13,658 nt of DNA from contig CAIODE010000219.1 in assembly GCA_903856875.1 (NCBI GenBank), positions 1 to 13,658 of the forward strand. The letters are read 5' to 3'. Under the pieces are notes generated by a model. It did not search any database. It was not told the origin of the DNA and worked only from the letters and a program-made list of their open reading frames with translations. Positions within the stretch are counted from its first letter, which is position 1, and every line of letters starts with the position of its first letter. The stretch is from an uncultured Burkholderiales bacterium. GTDB lineage: Bacteria; Pseudomonadota; Gammaproteobacteria; Burkholderiales; Burkholderiaceae_C. Both the position numbers and the translations under genes were made by a program. This document shows, piece after piece, positions 6,043 through 12,878 of this stretch.

Positions 6043-7752
6043 ATGCATGATTTGATCATTCGCGGCGGAACAGTTGTAGACGGTACTGGCAAAGCCTCTT
6101 TGACGGCAGATGTCGCGGTCAAGGACGGACTTGTGGTGGCGGTTGGCAAAATAACTGAGCAAGCCAGCAGAACCATCGACGCACAAGGCCTGTTGGTCAC
6201 GCCTGGGTGGGTTGATATCCATACGCACTACGACGGTCAAGTGAGCTGGGACCCTTACATGTCACCCTCCTCTTGGCATGGCGTGACCACCGCAGTCATG
6301 GGCAATTGTGGCGTTGGTTTTGCGCCAGCGCACACACATCAGCGTGAGTGGATGATGGAGCTCATGGAAGGCGTGGAAGATATTCCCGGCGCGGTTCTTT
6401 CTGAAGGCGTGAAGTGGGAATGGGAGTCTTTTCCTGAGTACCTTGATGCCGTGGCCAAGACACCCAGAATCATGGACATTGGCGCTCAAATTCCGCATGG
6501 CGCATTGCGCGTTTTTGTCATGGGCGAACGAGGTGCCAATCGAGAAGTTGCCACGCCAGAAGACATGCAATCCATGGCCGCCTTGGCCAAAGAAGCCATT
6601 GCAGCCGGCGCTCTGGGCTTCACCTCCTCCAGAACATTTGTTCACAGAACAAAACGCGGCGCTGCTGTTCCAACCCTGGGCGCCGATGCTCAGGAGTTAA
6701 TGACCATTGCACGTGCCATTGGTGAAACAGGCAAAGGCGTTCTGCAACTCATCTCCGATTGGGACGACATCGATGCAGAATTTAATTTGGTTCGCGATAT
6801 CACACGCACCAGCGGACGTCCGCTGTCTTACACACTTTTACAGCACGACTTTTTACCCGAACGTTGGCGCGAACTGTTGAGACGAACCGATGTGGCCAGA
6901 AGCGAAGGCATGGACATCAAGGCACAGGTTGCCTGCCGCGGCATTGGTATGATTCATGGCCTGGAATGCTCTATGCAGCCCTTCTTTCTAACGCCCTCTT
7001 ACCAAAACGTAGCGCATTTAGCTTTGGCTGAAAGAGTTCGCGAATTAAAAAATCCAGTGCTTCGCGGGCGAATCTTAAAAGAAGCTTTGGTTGCCCCAGA
7101 CAATCGAAGACTAGAAAGCATCACACAACACTTTCACAAGTACTTTCCCATCTATCAAAGCGCCAACTACGAACCTCAACTAGAAGACAGTGTTTCAGGC
7201 ATTGCGGCACGCCAAGGTTTGCCCGTCGCTGAAGTCGCCTACGACATGATGTTGCAAGACGAGGGTCGACAAAAGTTTTACTTCCCCTTGTACAACTACA
7301 CAGAAAACAATTTGGATGTAGTACGTGAAATGATGACGCACCCCGCCACCTTATTAGGATTGGGAGATGCAGGTGCGCATTGCGGCTATATTTGCGACGC
7401 CAGTTACCCCACCTACCTCATCAAACACTGGGCCCGCGAAAGAACACGCGGCCCCAAACTGCCCATTGAATTCTTGGTGCATGCCCAAACTCAGCGCAAC
7501 GCGCGGGCACTGGGCATGTTTGATCGGGGGGCTTTGATTCCAGGCATGAAAGCCGATTTCAACCTCATCGACTTTGAAAAATTAGATTTGACTGCACCGC
7601 AAGTGGTGCATGACTTGCCTGCGGGTGGCAGACGACTGGTGCAACATGCCAAGGGTTATGTGGCAACCATCGTCAGTGGTCAGGTTGTGATGCAAGAGGG
7701 AGAGGCTACGGGAGCACTGCCTGGTCAATTGGTCAGAAGCAAACCAGCTTGA
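6043..7752 (+). CDS. D-aminoacylase / N-acyl-D-amino-acid deacylase-like amidohydrolase
   Basis: This 569-residue cytosolic metal-dependent hydrolase has the composite amidohydrolase architecture. The N-terminal beta-sandwich part opens with LIIRGGTVVDGTG, followed by LVTPGWVDIHTHYDGQ with the HxH metal motif (His60, His62). GVTTAVMGNCGVGFAP carries Cys89 in the place of the metal-bridging Cys of D-aminoacylases. GLGDAGAHCGY holds Asp442, the usual last metal or catalytic acid. The C-terminus returns to the sandwich with RGALIPGMKADFNLIDF and GQVVMQEGE. Family members hydrolyse N-acyl-D-amino acids or related amides; the true substrate here is unknown. AGAGGT-like AGAGGT at 6032-6037 precedes the ATG, and the gene follows Bug3 by 14 nt. 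It converges on the flavin monooxygenase gene with only 3 nt between stops, leaving no space for a terminator. Confidence 0.85.
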   Translation: MHDLIIRGGTVVDGTGKASLTADVAVKDGLVVAVGKITEQASRTIDAQGLLVTPGWVDIHTHYDGQVSWDPYMSPSSWHGVTTAVMGNCGVGFAPAHTHQREWMMELMEGVEDIPGAVLSEGVKWEWESFPEYLDAVAKTPRIMDIGAQIPHGALRVFVMGERGANREVATPEDMQSMAALAKEAIAAGALGFTSSRTFVHRTKRGAAVPTLGADAQELMTIARAIGETGKGVLQLISDWDDIDAEFNLVRDITRTSGRPLSYTLLQHDFLPERWRELLRRTDVARSEGMDIKAQVACRGIGMIHGLECSMQPFFLTPSYQNVAHLALAERVRELKNPVLRGRILKEALVAPDNRRLESITQHFHKYFPIYQSANYEPQLEDSVSGIAARQGLPVAEVAYDMMLQDEGRQKFYFPLYNYTENNLDVVREMMTHPATLLGLGDAGAHCGYICDASYPTYLIKHWARERTRGPKLPIEFLVHAQTQRNARALGMFDRGALIPGMKADFNLIDFEKLDLTAPQVVHDLPAGGRRLVQHAKGYVATIVSGQVVMQEGEATGALPGQLVRSKPA

Positions 7753-7755
7753 ACA

Positions 7756-8883
7756 TTACACCATTGCATCTGCATTGATGGCAGAACCCAGCCCCAAAGC
7801 TTGGTTCACTCGAGGCATCACTTCGTGGGCCATCAATTCCATAGAGCGTCTGCCGAGCGCAGGATCGACCAAGTCCATGCCCGCGTAAACAATTTCGCCG
7901 AAGGGGCCCACTTGTTCGCGCAGTGTCAGAATTTGTTCCACCACATCTTCCACAGTGCCAGCAATGACCAACTCATCTAGCAATCTGTCCATGGTGACAT
8001 GGCTGTCGTCTTCGTCTACATGCTTTTTAAATATGACATGGCGCTTGGACATCATCATCTTGGTCAGCATTTGGCGGTAGTAATAGCGGTAGGGGCTGTT
8101 GGCATCTTCGCGGCCATAGCGCTTGGCCGTTGAGGCATCGTCACTCACAAAAATGGTACGTGCCACACGCCAGTCAGCGGGGTTGGCTTTTTGCTGAACG
8201 CTGTTCTTGCCTTCTTGATAATTATCCCAATGGCTATTGAGCCAATGCGACATGAGAAAGTTGGCTGACATCGGATGAAAGTTGCGCTTACCCATGGCAA
8301 TCACGCCCTTTGAAAAAGGAGCGACCACAGTGCCCACAATTTCTGGGTAAGGTGTTTGATAAGGCTTCATCAAGATGCCTCGACCAATTTCTGGTACCGA
8401 AGTTACCTTGGTTGAAACCTTGAAGCGGTTGTTTTCAAAGTCAATGTTGTAGGGCGGCTCGCGCTCCCAAATGGCCAAGATCACATCAATGGCTTCTGCA
8501 AACAACTGGTTGCGGTCTTGGTCCAAAATGCCCAAAGCCTCTGCATCAGATGCCAAAGCACCCGGACTGATGCCAAATATAAAGCGCCCCTTTGCAAGGT
8601 GGTCAAACATGGCCGCTTGTGAGGCCAGCAAAGTAGGATGCGAGTGCGACAAATTGGAAGTGCCAGAGCCCAATTTGATGTTTTTGGTTTGCGCAATGAG
8701 CGTGGCCAAAAAGATCAGGCTGTTCGTCACATTTTCAGCTTTGTCTGTGAGGTGCTCCCCCACAAAGGCGTCGTAAAACCCCAGTTGGTCGGCATAAATG
8801 ATGGTCTCTCGGTCCTCATGCAGGGTCTCGGTGGTATCCCTCTCCAAGGGATGCAGGGGCATGGTGAAATAGCCTAGACGCAT
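7756..8883 (-). CDS. LLM-class flavin-dependent monooxygenase (luciferase-like)
   Basis: This 375-residue protein belongs to the bacterial luciferase-like monooxygenase family (TIM barrel), which uses reduced FMN from a partner reductase. Its start MRLGYFTMPLHP, then ADQLGFYDAFVGEH (31-44), is typical of the limonene-monooxygenase-like subgroup. LGSGTSNLSHSHPTLLASQAAM (71-92) and HLAKGRFIFGISPGALASDAEALG (95-118) form the flavin-binding part of the barrel. A long insertion at about 150-290 is usual for the subgroup, and EDVVEQI appears in the C-terminal helices. AGGA at 8891-8894 (minus sense) sits seven nucleotides before the ATG. No flavin reductase is visible here. It is divergent from the MFS gene and convergent with the amidohydrolase. 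The substrate is unknown; Baeyer-Villiger oxidation or epoxidation of a small hydrophobic compound is possible. Confidence 0.88.
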   Translation of the reverse strand: MRLGYFTMPLHPLERDTTETLHEDRETIIYADQLGFYDAFVGEHLTDKAENVTNSLIFLATLIAQTKNIKLGSGTSNLSHSHPTLLASQAAMFDHLAKGRFIFGISPGALASDAEALGILDQDRNQLFAEAIDVILAIWEREPPYNIDFENNRFKVSTKVTSVPEIGRGILMKPYQTPYPEIVGTVVAPFSKGVIAMGKRNFHPMSANFLMSHWLNSHWDNYQEGKNSVQQKANPADWRVARTIFVSDDASTAKRYGREDANSPYRYYYRQMLTKMMMSKRHVIFKKHVDEDDSHVTMDRLLDELVIAGTVEDVVEQILTLREQVGPFGEIVYAGMDLVDPALGRRSMELMAHEVMPRVNQALGLGSAINADAMV

Positions 8884-8955
8884 GGGTAATTCCTGTGAAT
8901 GGAAGACGAATATGGAAATGATACAAAAGTTATAGACTAGGACCGAGACAATAAG

Positions 8956-8969
8956 TCACAGCCCTGTGA
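8956..8969. promoter_or_regulatory. Palindrome TCACAG-N2-CTGTGA, candidate operator
   Basis: Perfect 6-bp arms TCACAG (8956-8961) and CTGTGA (8964-8969) flank CC. The site lies in the 160-nt region between the divergent flavin monooxygenase and MFS genes, a usual place for a shared operator. No regulator gene is visible nearby to assign it. Confidence 0.4.
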
Positions 8970-8984
8970 AAGCCTCTGCCATCG

Positions 8985-8997
8985 GCATTCTGAATGC
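8985..8997. promoter_or_regulatory. Palindrome GCATTC-T-GAATGC, candidate operator
   Basis: This is a perfect 6-1-6 inverted repeat, 15 nt downstream of the first palindrome and 46 nt before the MFS ATG. Two perfect dyads of different sequence in one short divergent region suggest regulator binding. Each dyad alone could occur by chance. Confidence 0.4.
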
Positions 8998-9043
8998 TAA
9001 ACTCAATTTCTCACTCTAATCGCACACCTGGTTGTTCTTCTGC

Positions 9044-10282
9044 ATGAAAATTTTTTACGGTTGGCGAATGGTGGGTGCAGCCTGTGGCATTCAGTTTTTG
9101 CTGGCTGCCTTCCTCACGCAAGCACTGGGCCTTTACATCGCCGTCCTTTCTGACGAAATGGGCTGGAGCAAAACCACCTTATCCGGTGCTGCTGCATTGC
9201 AATCCGTCGAATCTGCCATCATTGGCCCCGTTTTGGGTTGGATCATGGACCGTGTGGGCCCGCAAGCCATGATCCGCTTGGGCATGGTGCTTTTCAGCGC
9301 TGGCTTGCTCTTGCTCAGCCAAGTCAATGCTGTCGCCACTTTTTACACCAGCGCCATTTTGATGGCCATTGGTGCCAGCCTAAGTGGCTACTTCCCGCTT
9401 TCAGTTGCTTTGGTTCAATGGTTTGAAAAATTCAGAGCACGCGCGCTGTCCATCATGAGTTTGGGACTTGCCATGGGCGGTCTGGTAGTGCCCCTCATGG
9501 CTTGGTCGATTCAACATTGGGGGTGGCGCTACACCGCAGGTGGTACAGGTTTGGTGGTCTTGCTCTTTGGTCTGCCCTTGGCGGGCATGATTCTCAGGCG
9601 TCCTGAAGACCACGGCCAACATGTCGACGGCATCGACCCTGCCCTCAAAGCAGCAGAGCAAGGCGATTCGCCTGCTGATGTTCAAGTTGAATTCACAGCC
9701 AAAGAGGCCGTGCAAACTCGGGCCTTTTGGATGCTGGCCATTGGGCACGGCCTGGCACTTTTGATCGTCTCTGCCGTCAACGTGCATGCCATTACGCACA
9801 TGAAAGAAGGCTTAGGTTATTCGGTGGCTACCGCCAGCTGGGTCATCTTGTTCATGACTTTTGCGCAATTAGGCGGGGTCTTGATGGGCGCCACTTTGGG
9901 GGATATGTTTGAGAAAAGAAAAGTGGCTGCGCTTTGCATGTTGGCGCATGCGCTAGGCATGCTTTGCCTTACCTTTGCCAACGACATGGCCATGCTCATT
10001 GGGTTTGGTGTTTTTCATGGTGTCGCTTGGGGTTTGCGAGGCCCTTTCATGCAAGCCATTCGCGCCGATTATTTTGGCCGCAATGCCATTGGCCTCATCA
10101 TGGGCTTGTCTGCCGCCATCATTTCATTGGGTCAAATTATTGGACCCATGTTGGCTGGCGTGCTGGCCGACCTCACTGGCAATTACCAATTGGGCTTCAG
10201 CCTGCTTGCTTTGCTTTCAGCCTTGGGCTCCCTGTGTTTCATGTTGGCGACGAAGCCATTAAAGCCAGCGGCAAGCCAATAA
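9044..10282 (+). CDS. MFS transporter, oxalate/formate-antiporter-like monocarboxylate carrier
   Basis: This is a 412-residue inner-membrane protein of the major facilitator superfamily. MKIFYGWRMVGAACGIQFL is the usual beginning of the oxalate:formate antiporter / monocarboxylate subgroup. GWIMDRVGPQAMIR (65-78) is the MFS motif A loop between helices 2 and 3. About 12 hydrophobic segments can be followed, with a hydrophilic central loop at about 180-215 (RRPEDHGQHVDG and after). I chose the ATG at 9044; the frame also opens at a TTG at 9032, but that adds only four residues and no ribosome binding site precedes either. It probably imports an organic acid used by the neighbouring enzymes. 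Its 3' end overlaps the convergent pcaJ gene by 44 nt. Confidence 0.87.
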   Translation: MKIFYGWRMVGAACGIQFLLAAFLTQALGLYIAVLSDEMGWSKTTLSGAAALQSVESAIIGPVLGWIMDRVGPQAMIRLGMVLFSAGLLLLSQVNAVATFYTSAILMAIGASLSGYFPLSVALVQWFEKFRARALSIMSLGLAMGGLVVPLMAWSIQHWGWRYTAGGTGLVVLLFGLPLAGMILRRPEDHGQHVDGIDPALKAAEQGDSPADVQVEFTAKEAVQTRAFWMLAIGHGLALLIVSAVNVHAITHMKEGLGYSVATASWVILFMTFAQLGGVLMGATLGDMFEKRKVAALCMLAHALGMLCLTFANDMAMLIGFGVFHGVAWGLRGPFMQAIRADYFGRNAIGLIMGLSAAIISLGQIIGPMLAGVLADLTGNYQLGFSLLALLSALGSLCFMLATKPLKPAASQ

Positions 10283-10898
10283 GTTCAGACAAGGCCTCTA
10301 GCGTCAAACCGGGCACCATGTCGATCACCAACAGGCCATTGGCTGTGCAAGCCAGCGTGGCCAAATCGGTATAGACCCGCTTCACGCAGCCAATACCCGT
10401 TAAAGGGTAACTGCACGCAGAGACCAATTTGCTCTGCCCTTGCTTGGTGAGCAAGTCCATCATGACCCAAGTTTGCTTGGCCCCAGTGGCCAAATCCATG
10501 GCGCCACCCACGGCTGGAATGGCACCCACCTCTCCCGTGTGCCAATTGGCCAAATCGCCCGTGGCACTGACTTGAAAAGCACCCAACACACAAATGTCTA
10601 AGTGACCGCCGCGCATCATGGCAAAGCTGTCGGCGTGATGGAAATAGGCACCACCTGGCAGCAAAGTCACCGGCTGTTTGCCCGCGTTGATCAAGTCGTA
10701 ATCTTCTAGGCCTGCCGCCGGCGCAGGCCCCATGCCCAAAATGCCATTCTCACTGTGCAACAAAATTTCCAATGTGGCCGGCATGTGGTTGGCCACCAAG
10801 GTAGGCTGACCAATCCCCAAGTTAACAATGGCGCCTTCTGGAATGTCCATGGCAACGCGTGCGGCCAATTCATCTTTGGTACGGCGTGTGTAAGTCAT
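10239..10898 (-). CDS. pcaJ: 3-oxoadipate CoA-transferase subunit B
   Basis: This 219-residue beta subunit of the class I CoA-transferase moves CoA from succinyl-CoA to 3-oxoadipate in the beta-ketoadipate pathway. The catalytic glutamate is Glu50 in LLHSENGILGMGPAP. VNLGIGQPTLVANH (25-38), DYDLINAGKQPVTLL, HHADSFAMMRGGHLDICVLGAFQVS, GDLANWHTGE and SYPLTGIGCVKRVYTDLA all match PcaJ as I recall it. Acetoacetate-specific ScoB or AtoA are related alternatives, but the PcaJ-like stretches favour 3-oxoadipate. It overlaps pcaI by 4 nt (ATGA), giving the tight coupling typical of the two subunits. Its last 44 coding bases overlap the 3' end of the opposing MFS gene. Confidence 0.88.
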   Translation of the reverse strand: MTYTRRTKDELAARVAMDIPEGAIVNLGIGQPTLVANHMPATLEILLHSENGILGMGPAPAAGLEDYDLINAGKQPVTLLPGGAYFHHADSFAMMRGGHLDICVLGAFQVSATGDLANWHTGEVGAIPAVGGAMDLATGAKQTWVMMDLLTKQGQSKLVSACSYPLTGIGCVKRVYTDLATLACTANGLLVIDMVPGLTLEALSELIGLPLALMASSPT

Positions 10899-11605
10899 GC
10901 TTTGATGCCTCCAGCTTGCGTTGCAACACGAGGAATGTGAACCACAGCATGCACAAAGATACCTGGGGTAATGACAGTTTCTGGATCCATCTCACCCAGC
11001 TCTGCTTTTTCATAAATGCTTGCAACAGTTTTGCGCGCTGCCATGGCCATGACGGGACCAAAATTTCGGGCGGCTTTGCGATATGTAAGGTTGCCCCAAC
11101 GGTCGCCACGCTCGGCGCGAATCAGCGCCAAATCGCCATGAATAGGCGTTTCATAAACATACATTCGACCATTGATTTCGCGGGTTTCCTTCAATGAGCC
11201 ATCTGCATTTTTGGCCAGCTCTGTGCCGTAGCCTGTGGGTGAAAAAAAGCCGCCAATGCCGGCACCTGCTGCGCGAATGCGCTCTGCCAAATTACCCTGC
11301 GGTACAAGCTCTAATTCAACCTGGCCCGAGCGGTACATGCCATCAAACACATGCGAGTCAGTTTGGCGGGGATAACTGCAAACCACTTTGCGAACACGTC
11401 CTGCTTTGAGAAGTGCAGCCAAGCCCTGGTCGCCATTGCCGGCATTGTTGTTCACCAGCGTGAGGTCTTTGGCGCCTTGAACCAAGAGGCCCTCGATCAA
11501 CTCATCGGGAATGCCAGCTGTGCCAAAACCACCGATCAACACGGTAGCGCCGTCGGGCGTATCGGCCAAGGCTTCAGCCACGCTGTCAACGAACTTATTG
11601 ATCAT
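10895..11605 (-). CDS. pcaI: 3-oxoadipate CoA-transferase subunit A
   Basis: This is the 236-residue alpha subunit of the same CoA-transferase, forming a heteromer with PcaJ. Visible signatures are TVLIGGFGTAGIPDELI (21-37, CoA-binding glycine-rich loop), LVNNNAGNGDQGLAALL (50-66) and VVCSYPRQTDSHVFD. ELVPQGNLAERIRAAGAGIGG, FFSPTGYGTELA and RGDRWGNLTYRKAARNFGP follow, then ITPGIFVHAVV near the C-terminus. All are in the order known for PcaI/CatI. The ATG lies 5 nt after the stop of the upstream carboxymuconolactone-decarboxylase-family gene, so the three genes form an operon. Only a weak AGGTT is seen before the ATG, so translation may depend on coupling. Confidence 0.88.
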   Translation of the reverse strand: MINKFVDSVAEALADTPDGATVLIGGFGTAGIPDELIEGLLVQGAKDLTLVNNNAGNGDQGLAALLKAGRVRKVVCSYPRQTDSHVFDGMYRSGQVELELVPQGNLAERIRAAGAGIGGFFSPTGYGTELAKNADGSLKETREINGRMYVYETPIHGDLALIRAERGDRWGNLTYRKAARNFGPVMAMAARKTVASIYEKAELGEMDPETVITPGIFVHAVVHIPRVATQAGGIKA

Positions 11606-11610
11606 GGTGC

Positions 11611-12207
11611 TTAACCTGGAATGGTTTTCAATCCTGAAACTGAGGCTGTGTTTTCTGGCACCGCTGTACGGGCCACATTCATGGTCATGGCCAGCAGGCT
11701 GTAATAACCATAGTGAGCCACCAAATCAATCACGCCTTGTTCGCCAAACCTTTGGCGCAGTTGTTCATACGTGGTGTCGCTCAGACTGCGATTGCTGCGA
11801 AGTTCTTCCAGCACGTTGTAAATGAGCGTTTCATCTTCCGTCATGTGCTCAGGGCGGCGGCCTTCTGCAATGGCGTCGCATGTGGCGGGCAGCACGCCTT
11901 CTTTTTCAGCAATGGCGCGGTGAATGGCCCACTCAATGGGTTGGCTCCAGTGCCTGGCCACAATCAACACCGCAAATTCTGAATTGCGCAGGCCCACCGT
12001 ATTGTGAAAACGCAGGTACTCACCCACCTTTTGAATTCGATTCATGAGCTCAGGGCTGCGCATGAGGGGAATGAAGGGCCCGCCAATGCGACCACGTGGG
12101 CCAGCCGCAATTTCGTCCATCACTCTTTTTTGTTCAGCCGTCATCTGCGCATCGGGAATGGCAGGCATGCGATCGAGCTCGGCGGCTCCAAGTTTCAAAT
12201 GGTTCAT
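11611..12207 (-). CDS. Carboxymuconolactone decarboxylase (CMD) family protein, long form
   Basis: This 198-residue protein of the AhpD/CMD all-helical family is longer than classical PcaC (about 130 residues). The CMD core runs from about residue 55 to 155. It includes NSEFAVLIVARHWSQPIEWAIHRAIAEKEG (75-104), with His86, Glu92 and His96 conserved, but no CxxC pair is present. Peroxidase activity of the AhpD type is therefore unlikely, and a decarboxylase, hydrolase or tautomerase-like role is more plausible. It is the first gene of an operon with pcaI and pcaJ, pointing to work just ahead of 3-oxoadipate activation (inference). The ATG is not preceded by a Shine-Dalgarno; the ten bases before it read ATTGTATAAA plus A. 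Initiation may be weak or unconventional. Confidence 0.85.
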   Translation of the reverse strand: MNHLKLGAAELDRMPAIPDAQMTAEQKRVMDEIAAGPRGRIGGPFIPLMRSPELMNRIQKVGEYLRFHNTVGLRNSEFAVLIVARHWSQPIEWAIHRAIAEKEGVLPATCDAIAEGRRPEHMTEDETLIYNVLEELRSNRSLSDTTYEQLRQRFGEQGVIDLVAHYGYYSLLAMTMNVARTAVPENTASVSGLKTIPG

Positions 12208-12263
12208 TTTTATACAATCAATTTAATCAAAACAGGCACAGCTTACGTAGAACATTATTGGGA

Positions 12264-12291
12264 ATTATCGCCACTGTATAGCAAGGGTTAA
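12264..12291 (-). promoter_or_regulatory. Possible promoter of the CMD-pcaIJ operon
   Basis: On the minus strand TTAACC (complement of 12291-12286) and GATAAT (complement of 12269-12264) are 16 nt apart. They would give a leader of about 50 nt before the ATG at 12207. The -10 matches five of six consensus bases and the -35 four, so this is a moderate prediction. Confidence 0.35.
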
Positions 12292-12319
12292 TACGGTGAG
12301 AGATTATGTCTCGCTTGAC

Positions 12320-12348
12320 TTGCCTCAAGAAAATCGTTCTGCTAAGGT
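12320..12348 (+). promoter_or_regulatory. Possible extended -10 promoter of the cupin gene
   Basis: TTGCCT (12320-12325) and TAAGGT (12343-12348) are 17 nt apart. A TG one base before the -10 hexamer would make it an extended -10 promoter. The leader to the ATG at 12372 would be about 17 nt. The -10 itself matches consensus poorly, so the call is tentative. Confidence 0.3.
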
Positions 12349-12360
12349 CACGCTCTGCAT

Positions 12361-12366
12361 AGGAGA
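12361..12366 (+). promoter_or_regulatory. Ribosome binding site of the cupin gene
   Basis: AGGAGA lies five nucleotides before the ATG at 12372, a strong and well-placed Shine-Dalgarno that fixes this start. Confidence 0.7.
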
Positions 12367-12371
12367 AGTTC

Positions 12372-12857
12372 ATGAGTTTACCGACAGTTCGCCGAATAAT
12401 TACCGGACACGACAACAATGGCAAAGCCATTGTCAAAATTGACGAAACATGCAGCCATTTTCGAGATGGCCGCCCGGGCGCCAAAGTTTGCAACATTTGG
12501 ACCACCGACACAGCCCCCGCCGACAATTCCGGCGCGGACGACAAAGGCATGCGTGAAGGCAAATTCACCATGATTGAAAACGGCAGCGTTTTCCGAATCA
12601 TTCAATTCAACCCAGGCGTAGAACAACGTGTTCACCGAACCGACACCATCGACTACATCATTGTGATGTCGGGCGAAATTGACATGGAGCTTGAAGCTGG
12701 CGAAGAAGTTCACCTGAAAGCGGGCGATGTGATGGTGCAGCGAGGCACCGTGCACAACTGGATTAACCGCGGCACTGAAGCCTGCGTGTTAGCCGTCATT
12801 CTGATTCACGCCAATGCGGTGGTAGCTGGCGGAAAAGTTCTGACCGCTTTCAATTGA
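12372..12857 (+). CDS. Cupin-domain protein
   Basis: This is a 161-residue cytosolic single-cupin protein. The conserved beta-barrel lies at about 75-140. Cupin motif 1 is recognisable as PGVEQRVHRTDTIDYIIVMSG (81-101, shown in part) and motif 2 as GDVMVQRGTVHNW (118-130). Two metal ligands seem to be kept (His88 and His128), while the second His of HxH is Thr90 and the usual Glu is Asp94. Metal binding could therefore be altered or lost. The N-terminal 60 residues form a polar region with no recognised domain. It starts an apparent operon with the alpha/beta hydrolase 21 nt downstream and is divergent from the CMD-pcaIJ operon. Such cupins often accompany aromatic or carboxylate catabolism, but the function here is unknown. 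Confidence 0.82.
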   Translation: MSLPTVRRIITGHDNNGKAIVKIDETCSHFRDGRPGAKVCNIWTTDTAPADNSGADDKGMREGKFTMIENGSVFRIIQFNPGVEQRVHRTDTIDYIIVMSGEIDMELEAGEEVHLKAGDVMVQRGTVHNWINRGTEACVLAVILIHANAVVAGGKVLTAFN

Positions 12858-12878
12858 TATTTCTAGAAAGAAAACGAC

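Noticed and set aside
9401..9799. 132-codon minus-strand frame inside the MFS gene
   Set aside because: It is rich in His, Gln and Cys with no family pattern, and is antisense to well-conserved transmembrane segments.
9934..10374. 146-codon plus-strand frame crossing the MFS end
   Set aside because: Out-of-frame reading of the MFS 3' end and antisense of pcaJ, with no domain and an unlikely composition.
12303..12315. GAGA-N5-TCTC dyad in the CMD/cupin intergenic region
   Set aside because: Four-base arms are too short to separate from chance.
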